A model generated the notes under the pieces. It was not told the DNA's origin. It worked only from the letters and a program-made list of their open reading frames with translations, and ran no database searches. The position numbers were made by a program, and so were the translations under genes. Of a DNA stretch of 5,167 nt, positions 1-4,564 are shown piece after piece. Origin of the DNA: Desulfobacterales bacterium. Lineage in GTDB: Bacteria > Desulfobacterota > Desulfobacteria > Desulfobacterales > BuS5. Within the stretch, counting starts at the first letter, position 1; each line of letters begins with the position of its first letter. The stretch spans positions 1 to 5,167 of the forward strand of contig JAERRQ010000069.1 in the NCBI GenBank assembly GCA_016735355.1, read 5' to 3'.

Positions 1-656
1 GAAAAAAAATGAATAATTTTAGAGATCATAAGCGCTTTTTTTATACCAACCCCGGCAGGAATAGAATAAAGGCCTTCTTTTTTATCAAAATCAATATCCT
101 GGCATGCATATATAATATCAAAACCTGCAATATAAAACATAAGAGCAAGGGAGAGTAAAAGAATGGCAGGTGAAAAAGTATCGGTCAGGGCGATCCAGGT
201 GCCGATAGGGGCAAGGGAGATTGCAAATCCGAGATATATATGTGAAAGTAGAGTGATTCTTTTGGTATATGAATAGGAAAAAAGTATAATTAGAACAGGA
301 ATGGATAGATAAAAACAGGTCCGATTCAGCATTGCAGACGCAAAGATAAAAATAAGGGCAAAAATAAACATAAACATAGCTGCAGATGCAGTTGAAATAG
401 TTTTGGCAGGAATTGCACGATTTGCAGTACGAAGATTTTTTGCATCAAATTCAGCATCTGCGATCCTGTTAAAACCCATGGCCGCAGAACGAGCGCCGGT
501 CATGGCAAGCAATATCCAGAATATATCAATCAGTTCAACATGATACTGTTTACATGCGAGTATTGCTGCCGCAAGAGCAAACGGGAGCGCAAAAATGGTA
601 TGGGAAAGCTTGATCATTCTGAAATATGTCAAAACATTACTCAGCCCAAACACCAT
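1..656 (-). CDS. ubiA: UbiA-family 4-hydroxybenzoate polyprenyltransferase (MqnP-like), 3' end outside window
   Basis: Integral membrane prenyltransferase of the UbiA superfamily, which attaches a polyprenyl chain to an aromatic ring in ubiquinone or menaquinone synthesis. The first 218 residues are visible; the family is usually about 280-300, so the C-terminal quarter lies left of base 1. Both Mg-diphosphate motifs are present: N63-x3-D67-x3-D71 in the segment NRIADAEFD, and D180-x2-Y183-x3-D187-x3-D191 in DIIYACQDIDFD, followed by SIPAGVG. Hydrophobic membrane segments occur around residues 20-35, 42-60, 90-110, 117-130, 140-157 and 163-180. The second motif resembles the 'ubiA_other'/MqnP type of the futalosine menaquinone route more than classical UbiA; that subtype is inference. 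The ATG at 656 is chosen because GGAG lies 9 nt upstream and the product then begins with the usual LTYFRMIKLSHTIFALPFAL. It overlaps the end of amrS by 20 nt, indicating translational coupling. An internal ATG at codon 14 is possible but would remove conserved residues. Confidence 0.9.
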   Translation of the reverse strand, partial: MVFGLSNVLTYFRMIKLSHTIFALPFALAAAILACKQYHVELIDIFWILLAMTGARSAAMGFNRIADAEFDAKNLRTANRAIPAKTISTASAAMFMFIFALIFIFASAMLNRTCFYLSIPVLIILFSYSYTKRITLLSHIYLGFAISLAPIGTWIALTDTFSPAILLLSLALMFYIAGFDIIYACQDIDFDKKEGLYSIPAGVGIKKALMISKIIHFF

Positions 657-1653
657 CAATCTTAGCTCCACATGCAGGGCACAGTCCCTTTTCAATCAGA
701 TTTTTTTTCATATTAAACCCCCACCGCTCTATAAGTACCTTCCCACAATTATAGCAAAATGTATTCTCTCCATTTTCGCCGGGAACATTACCGGTATAAA
801 CATATCTCAGCCCAGCCGCCATACCGGTTTTTCGAGCTTTTACAAGCGTTGTAAGGGGAGTGGAGGGTCGGTCTGTCAACCTGTAGGTGGGATGGAACCT
901 GCTTACGTGCCATGGGGTTTCCGTTCCAAGGGATTCGGCTATGAAAGAAGCAAGATTGGAGATCTCATCCATATCATCATTAAGCCCTGGTATGAGAAGC
1001 GTTGTTACCTCAACAAAAATACCTGCTGATTTCATCAATTTCAAAGTATTCTTCACATGTTCCAGATTGGCGCCGCAGTATCTTTTGTAAAATTTCGTAT
1101 TAAAGGCTTTTAAATCGATATTGGCTGCATCTATATACTGTCCGATGATTTTCAGCGCCTGGGCTGTCATATAGCCGTTTGTCACTAAAATATTACTAAT
1201 CCCTTCAGTATGGGCAAGCCTTGCTGTTTCCAGGATAAATTCAAAATTTACTGTCGGCTCAGTATATGTATATGAAATACTTTTACAACCTGTTTTTTTT
1301 GCTCTCTCCACAACAGATGCAGGGCTGCAATATTCACCTGCTATCATCCCATCTCTGTCGGAGGGCATCTGCGCTATATCCGCGTTCTGGCAAAAAAGAC
1401 ATTTGAAATTGCAGCCAACAGTAGCGATGGAAAACGATAAAGATCCGGGCATGAAATGGAAAATGGGTTTCTTTTCTATAGGATCAACATGCTGTGCAAT
1501 AAGCCGCCCGTAAACCAGGGATATCAAGATCCCGTCTCTATTTTCTCTAACATTGCATATTCCGCGTTCGCTGTTTTTAATAATACAGCGATGATTGCAA
1601 AGATTGCAAATGACCTTTTTGTCTTTAAGGGAATCATAGAGAATCGCTTCCAT
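637..1653 (-). CDS. amrS: AmmeMemoRadiSam system radical SAM enzyme (AmrS-type)
   Basis: A 338-residue radical SAM protein related to pyruvate formate-lyase activating enzyme. The N-terminal region has a cysteine cluster (C16, C19, C23, C33 in CNLCNHRC..GICNVREN) typical of the AmrS family. The 4Fe-4S cluster motif is CNFKCLFC (C81, C85, C88). It is followed by YTEPT (130-134), IPGLND (221-226), WHVSRFHP (248-255) and YVYTGNVPG (284-292), all family hallmarks. Two CxxC pairs near the C-terminus (C300/C303, C325/C328) look like a zinc-ribbon. The family is named for frequent association with AMMECR1 and Memo proteins; the substrate is not established, as far as I know. Neither partner is in this window. 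Start at 1653 has AGAGGA about 11 nt upstream, inside the last codons of the methyltransferase gene, which stops 8 nt before. The gene end overlaps the ubiA start, so the three are very likely co-transcribed. Identification is strong; the biological role is open. Confidence 0.93.
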   Translation of the reverse strand: MEAILYDSLKDKKVICNLCNHRCIIKNSERGICNVRENRDGILISLVYGRLIAQHVDPIEKKPIFHFMPGSLSFSIATVGCNFKCLFCQNADIAQMPSDRDGMIAGEYCSPASVVERAKKTGCKSISYTYTEPTVNFEFILETARLAHTEGISNILVTNGYMTAQALKIIGQYIDAANIDLKAFNTKFYKRYCGANLEHVKNTLKLMKSAGIFVEVTTLLIPGLNDDMDEISNLASFIAESLGTETPWHVSRFHPTYRLTDRPSTPLTTLVKARKTGMAAGLRYVYTGNVPGENGENTFCYNCGKVLIERWGFNMKKNLIEKGLCPACGAKIDGVWAE

Positions 1654-1661
1654 TATTCACA

Positions 1662-2408
1662 CTATCCTCTTGCTACGCCTGTTGAATGATTGACGCAGCA
1701 CTTAACTGAAAGTAACGTTGTTTTATAAGATGGAACCGGAATCACCATCATTCCGACAAAAGTACCAAATGGACATTTTTGTATTATACGGTTCCTCTCG
1801 AGCATGGATACGAAACGGTATGATGAAAACGGAAATTGACATACCGTACCCCATGAGAGGGGGATATCCCCCAAAATCATTTTTATTATCTGCTTAAGCT
1901 CCCATATACTGAAAAATTGAGCGTGGTTAAAAATAGTACTGGTGAAGATACCTTTTACCCGCCTCTGGAAACTTTTAAGAGCATATCGGTTTAAAACCCC
2001 TATAAAAACCCTGTCTTTTGTTACCCTGAACGCCTCTTCCAGAGCTTTTCCCGGATCTTCGACGAATTCCAGGGTTGTGATCAAAGATGCATAATGGAAA
2101 GAATTGTCATCAAAGGGAAGCCGTTCAGCAAAGCCTCGATGTAAATCTGCACGGTTTTTTACTTTGCTTGCTGCAATATCAAGCATATATGGAGATGGAT
2201 CGATTCCTGTAACCTGTAAACCCATTTCGAGATATTCGAGCAGGCCTGCGCCGGTGCCGCAGCCAATGTCGAGCACCATCCTGCCTTGCTCCGGCTTGAG
2301 CATATTTATCATTAGATTAGTTTCCAGAGAAAAGGCAAGCTTGTTCGCAGGCTTTTGAAGCCATTTATCGTAAGACGCAGCATCATGAAAATCAAATACG
2401 TAACCCAT
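1662..2408 (-). CDS. Class I SAM-dependent methyltransferase (Methyltransf_11 type)
   Basis: A 248-residue soluble methyltransferase with a Rossmann-type fold. SAM-binding motif I is VLDIGCGTG (45-53); the acidic residue ending beta-2 is D70 in TGIDPS; GFAERLPFDDNSFHYAS (92-108) matches the motif around the end of beta-3 and beta-4; LEFVEDPGKALEEAFRVTK (113-131) matches the usual post-motif helix. The C-terminal part (about 140-248) is family-variable and gives no substrate clue; it contains several aromatics and cysteines but no membrane segment. First gene of the leftward operon with amrS and ubiA. A role in quinone methylation is conceivable from the ubiA neighbour, but the sequence is not a clear UbiE/MenG, so the substrate is left open. 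The ATG at 2408 is the natural start of the frame; only weak purine-rich sequence (AAAGAA) lies upstream, so initiation may be inefficient. Confidence 0.85.
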   Translation of the reverse strand: MGYVFDFHDAASYDKWLQKPANKLAFSLETNLMINMLKPEQGRMVLDIGCGTGAGLLEYLEMGLQVTGIDPSPYMLDIAASKVKNRADLHRGFAERLPFDDNSFHYASLITTLEFVEDPGKALEEAFRVTKDRVFIGVLNRYALKSFQRRVKGIFTSTIFNHAQFFSIWELKQIIKMILGDIPLSWGTVCQFPFSSYRFVSMLERNRIIQKCPFGTFVGMMVIPVPSYKTTLLSVKCCVNHSTGVARG

Positions 2409-2464
2409 ACATTATTCTTTAAAATAAACGGTATTTTTTATCAACATTTTCCGCTAAATATTTA

Positions 2465-2494
2465 TTGACAGATATCATTTTTTTGAATTAAAAT
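2465..2494 (+). promoter_or_regulatory. ihfA: Candidate sigma-70 promoter for the IHF-like gene
   Basis: TTGACA at 2465-2470 is a perfect -35; TAAAAT at 2489-2494 is a 5/6 match to the -10 with an 18-nt spacer. Transcription would begin near 2501 and give a leader of roughly 168 nt containing the 14-bp triplet repeat. A weaker alternative in the same leader is TTGACT (2540-2545), 17 nt, AATAAG (2563-2568). The site lies within about 10 nt of the minus-strand TATAAT, so divergent RNA polymerases would compete. Confidence 0.5.
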
Positions 2495-2497
2495 AAC

Positions 2498-2503
2498 ATT
2501 ATA
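2498..2503 (-). promoter_or_regulatory. Candidate -10 box for the methyltransferase-amrS-ubiA operon
   Basis: On the minus strand this is a perfect TATAAT. Transcription would start near 2491, leaving about an 80-nt leader before the ATG at 2408. No good -35 is found at 16-18 nt (ACTACA at 17), so the call rests on the -10 alone and on the need for a promoter in this divergent interval. Confidence 0.3.
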
Positions 2504-2597
2504 TAAAGTCAGAAAGTTATTGTAGTCATAAAAAAAAGGTTGACTTCATTCTGAACTTAATCAATAAGCATAAAATTCTATTACAGCTTTTCAATGT

Positions 2598-2639
2598 GGC
2601 TGTATGGATTTAGGTGTTTGGATTTGGCTGTCCGGATTT
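2598..2639 (+). repeat. Three tandem copies of a 14-bp unit in the ihfA leader
   Basis: Copies are 2598-2611 (GGCTGTATGGATTT), 2612-2625 (AGGTGTTTGGATTT) and 2626-2639 (GGCTGTCCGGATTT). The shared pattern is RGSTGTNNGGATTT, with the last six bases identical in all three. The array ends 19 nt before the AGGAGG that serves the IHF-like gene, so it would be in the mRNA leader if the upstream promoter is used. Function is unknown. Confidence 0.75.
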
Positions 2640-2658
2640 TTTGGGAGTAGGTTTCTTC

Positions 2659-2665
2659 AGGAGGT
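2659..2665 (+). promoter_or_regulatory. Shine-Dalgarno sequence of ihfA
   Basis: AGGAGGT three nt before the ATG at 2669. It is a full anti-16S match and fixes the start of the IHF-like gene; the spacing is short but functional-looking. Confidence 0.8.
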
Positions 2666-2668
2666 AAT

Positions 2669-2947
2669 ATGGCATTGACAAAAAATGATATTGTTGCAAA
2701 AGTTCATCAACTTGGTTTTACCAAGAATAAGTCTGTTGAAATTGTCGAAATTCTGCTGGAACTTATAAAGGGTACTCTGGAAAAAGGTGATGATGTGTTG
2801 ATTTCGGGGTTTGGAAAGTTTTGTGTTAAAAAAAAGAACAAAAGGAGGGGCCGTAACCCTGCAACAGGCGCTGATTTGATGCTTAGGGAAAGACAAGTAG
2901 TTACTTTCAAGTGTTCAGGTAAATTAAGAGAAAGGCTCAACTCCTGA
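2669..2947 (+). CDS. ihfA: Integration host factor alpha / HU-family DNA-bending protein
   Basis: A 92-residue member of the bacterial HU/IHF family, which acts as a dimer that bends DNA by inserting proline-tipped beta arms into the minor groove. The start MALTKNDIV and the helix pair up to about residue 40 are followed by the family core SGFGKF (46-51), the basic stretch KKKNKRRGRNPATG (54-67, with the intercalating P64) and VVTFKCSGKLRERL near the C-terminus. The MALTK start, GRNPATG and VTFK..GKLR together favour the IHF-alpha subfamily over plain HU, but in a genome whose partner subunits are unseen HU cannot be excluded. Length is close to family norm (90-100). It is preceded by a strong Shine-Dalgarno and a plausible sigma-70 promoter, and followed by 561 nt without a confident gene, so it is probably monocistronic. 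Confidence 0.92.
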   Translation: MALTKNDIVAKVHQLGFTKNKSVEIVEILLELIKGTLEKGDDVLISGFGKFCVKKKNKRRGRNPATGADLMLRERQVVTFKCSGKLRERLNS

Positions 2948-2980
2948 ACCATCCCGGTTTCTTGGTTCTTGTCCATTTTT
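2946..2980 (+). terminator. Weak candidate terminator after ihfA
   Basis: GAACCA (2946-2951) and TGGTTC (2963-2968) are perfect inverted repeats with an 11-nt loop; an interrupted T-run ends in TTTTT at 2976-2980. The first arm begins inside the ihfA stop codon. The stem is only 6 bp and the T-run is separated from it, so termination may be partial. Confidence 0.35.
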
Positions 2981-3030
2981 ATAATATGCGTATTAAGTTA
3001 CGTTATTTTTAGAAATTTTTTACTTACACC

Positions 3031-3060
3031 TTGACGGCGCTTGCCCTATCTTATTATAAG
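3031..3060 (+). promoter_or_regulatory. Candidate promoter upstream of the repeat pair, possibly for fabH
   Basis: TTGACG (3031-3036) and TATAAG (3055-3060) are each 5/6 matches to sigma-70 boxes with an 18-nt spacer. Transcription from about 3067 would run through both 105-nt hairpin elements before reaching fabH, giving a leader of about 440 nt. No comparably good promoter was seen between 3207 and 3508. The rest of 2981-3101 is AT-rich and shows no other feature. Confidence 0.35.
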
Positions 3061-3101
3061 CTATAACAACAGTCAGTTAACTATCATTCCTTTGAAATAA
3101 C

Positions 3102-3206
3102 TATAGACCGTCACATAATTAATTTCACAAGGCCAGAGGGAGGAAGGCGTATTATAATACTCCAACGACCGATAACGCAGTGAAATTATTTATGTGACTG
3201 TCTATA
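3102..3206 (+). repeat. 105-nt palindromic element, copy 1 (forward)
   Basis: The left arm 3102-3128 pairs with the right arm 3180-3206 at 25 of 27 positions; the mismatches are 3109/3199 (C.T) and 3119/3189 (T.T). The arms begin TATAGAC and end GTCTATA. They enclose a 51-nt core (3129-3179), purine-rich on the left (GGCCAGAGGGAGGAAGGCG), with a perfect 12-bp palindrome GTATTATAATAC at 3149-3160 and a right part ending GACCGATAACGCA. The core recurs in reverse orientation at 3396-3446 with one difference (3164 versus 3411). There is no long ORF. It resembles a MITE or REP-like hairpin element, but I do not recognise the family, and the arm behaviour described in the findings is unlike ordinary fixed terminal repeats. 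No clear target duplication beyond possible TA is visible. Confidence 0.92.
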
Positions 3207-3368
3207 TCTTCTTTAAACCTGCCTAAGTGTGTATAAGGACTCATCAAGTCTCACCTTATTCAAACGAGGCGGAGTTTTTGGTCATGTATGCCTTTAATGT
3301 TTTCCTTCCGAACATGAAAAATGTTGAAACAGCGGAGTGCCTTATGGTAATTGGTCATTCTTTTTTAT
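3207..3368 (+). other. Unassigned 162-nt spacer between the inverted elements, with a short open frame
   Basis: No gene can be confirmed here. A frame opens with GTG at 3227 after a TAA and stays open for 48 codons to a TAG at 3371-3373, which lies inside the arm of copy 2; an internal ATG is at 3284. The predicted product includes SPYSNEAEFLVMYAFNVF and MKNVETAECLMVIGHSFL, which look protein-like but match nothing I recognise. There is no Shine-Dalgarno before the GTG or ATG. It could be a remnant of a former gene, cargo of a composite element, or chance. Small inverted repeats are present: ATAAGG/CCTTAT (3233-3238 with 3254-3259) and AACAT/ATGTT (3311-3315 with 3321-3325). Confidence 0.4.
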
Positions 3369-3473
3369 TATAGACTTTAAGATAAAGATTTTGGGTGCGT
3401 TATCGGTCGTCGGAGTATTATAATACGCCTTCCTCCCTCTGGCCTTCCCAAAATCATTATCTTAAAGTCTATT
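3369..3473 (-). repeat. 105-nt palindromic element, copy 2 (reverse)
   Basis: Same length and organisation as the element at 3102-3206 but inverted. Arms 3369-3395 and 3447-3473 pair at 25 of 27 positions; the mismatches are the outermost pair (3369/3473) and 3386/3456. The core 3396-3446 is the reverse complement of the copy 1 core with a single difference at 3411, and carries GTATTATAATAC at 3415-3426. The arm sequence differs from copy 1 (17 of 27 positions shared on the left arm, 18 of 27 on the right), yet pairing is retained. The element ends 21 nt before the fabH Shine-Dalgarno and is followed on the plus strand by TTTTT (3472-3476), so it might affect fabH transcription or translation. 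Confidence 0.92.
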
Positions 3474-3494
3474 TTTCTAAACAGATGTATTCTC

Positions 3495-3502
3495 AAGGAG
3501 GT
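3495..3502 (+). promoter_or_regulatory. Shine-Dalgarno sequence that fixes the fabH start
   Basis: AAGGAGGT, with 7 nt between AGGAGG and the ATG at 3509. This decides against in-frame upstream ATGs at 3395 (inside the repeat element) and 3485, neither of which has such a site. Confidence 0.9.
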
Positions 3503-3508
3503 TCTTTA

Positions 3509-4498
3509 ATGCTAGCAAGAATAACCGGTATAGATCATTTTGTACCTGAGGGTAAACTTACGAATTACGACCTGGAGCAGATGGTTGATACAGACGATGA
3601 ATGGATCTTTACACGTACCGGTATTAGGGAGAGAAGGATTCTGGACAAGGATAAAGGTGTGTCATACATGGCTCTCAAAGCAGCAAGAAAAGTCCTTGAA
3701 CAGACAGATACTCACCCGGATGAACTCGATCTTATCATAATAGCCACGACAACATGCGATATGATGTTTCCTTCCACGGCTACAATAGTACAGAATGAAC
3801 TCGATGCCAAAAATTGCTGGGGATATGATCTGATGGCAGGTTGTTCCGGATTTCTGTTTGCTATATCCACTGCCTCTCAGTTTATTGAAACCGGAAAACA
3901 CAAAAAGGTTATGGTTATAGGCGCGGATAAAATGAGCTCTATAATGAATTATAAAGACCGCAATACGTGTATTATTTTTGGCGATGGTGCGGGAGCCGTG
4001 CTCCTTGAGCCATCCGGTGAAGACGGTTACGGAATTGAAGACTATATCAACCACATAGATGGTTCCGGCGGCCAGTATCTATATATGCCGGGAGGAGGCA
4101 GCCTCCATCCATCTACGCACGAAACAATCGATAAGGGGATGCACTTTGTCCATCAGGATGGAAGAACATTATTTAAAAATGCAATAATAGAAATGACAAA
4201 AACCTTTAGAGATATAATTGAAAAAAATAATCTCAAACCAGATGATATAAAGTTTTTTATACCTCACCAGGCTAATGCCAGAATAATAACCGCTGTAGCA
4301 GAAAAGCTTGGGCTGACAGAAGACCAGGCAATTATAAATATTGAAAAATATGGTAATACCACAGCCGGCACAATTCCTATTGCAATGTCGGAAGTTTATC
4401 AGGACGGTAAACTGCAAAAAGGCGACCGGATAATTCTATCTGCATTCGGCACCGGCTTTGCGTGGGGGAGCCTGCTGCTTAGATGGGCCATGGACTGA
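3509..4498 (+). CDS. fabH: 3-oxoacyl-ACP synthase III (beta-ketoacyl-ACP synthase III)
   Basis: Cytoplasmic thiolase-fold enzyme that condenses an acyl-CoA (commonly acetyl-CoA) with malonyl-ACP to start type II fatty-acid synthesis. The 329-residue product has the complete catalytic triad: C112 in DLMAGCSGF, H253 in FIPHQANARI and N283 in YGNTTAGTIP. Other family signatures are DDEWIFTRTGIRERR (29-43), FGDGAGAVLLEP (157-168), MPGGGSLHP (193-201) and the terminal FGTGFAWGSLLLRW. Length is typical (about 315-330). The reading frame continues upstream to an ATG at 3395, but those extra 38 codons are translated from the palindromic element and carry no family similarity, so the start at 3509 is preferred. 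No plsX, fabD, fabG or acpP is adjacent, so this is an isolated fabH, possibly a second copy in the genome. priA follows after 66 nt without a visible terminator, so the two may be co-transcribed. Confidence 0.96.
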   Translation: MLARITGIDHFVPEGKLTNYDLEQMVDTDDEWIFTRTGIRERRILDKDKGVSYMALKAARKVLEQTDTHPDELDLIIIATTTCDMMFPSTATIVQNELDAKNCWGYDLMAGCSGFLFAISTASQFIETGKHKKVMVIGADKMSSIMNYKDRNTCIIFGDGAGAVLLEPSGEDGYGIEDYINHIDGSGGQYLYMPGGGSLHPSTHETIDKGMHFVHQDGRTLFKNAIIEMTKTFRDIIEKNNLKPDDIKFFIPHQANARIITAVAEKLGLTEDQAIINIEKYGNTTAGTIPIAMSEVYQDGKLQKGDRIILSAFGTGFAWGSLLLRWAMD

Positions 4499-4564
4499 TT
4501 GTTTTCAATGAATATTCAAGTTTGAGCCTGGCGCAAAAACCGGACGAAAGGGGATGTTTTGCAA

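Noticed and set aside
595..1689. Plus-strand open frames at 595-1029, 887-1090 and 1456-1689
   Set aside because: They lie antisense within amrS, whose minus-strand product has complete radical SAM motifs; the plus-strand products show no family features.
2409..2448. Minus-strand promoter TTGATA, 17 nt, TAAAGA just before the methyltransferase
   Set aside because: Its transcription start would fall almost at the ATG, leaving no leader; the -10 is poor. The TATAAT at 2498-2503 is a better though incomplete candidate.
2657..2976. Two minus-strand open frames (2657-2896 and 2707-2976) opposite the IHF-like gene
   Set aside because: They are antisense to a well-supported HU/IHF coding region with a strong ribosome binding site, and their products are low-complexity without motifs.
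3102..3473. CRISPR array
   Set aside because: Only two repeat copies, inverted relative to each other and 105 nt long; there are no regular spacers and no cas gene.
3369..3476. Copy 2 as a plain intrinsic terminator of the upstream transcript
   Set aside because: There is a T-run after the arm, but the 51-nt conserved core in the loop and the same structure in copy 1 without a comparable T-run show that termination is not what defines the element. A secondary attenuating effect remains possible.
3395..3508. N-terminal 38-codon extension of FabH starting at ATG 3395
   Set aside because: It is translated from the palindromic element, lacks a ribosome binding site, and FabH proteins begin at the equivalent of the ATG at 3509, which has an ideal AAGGAGGT.
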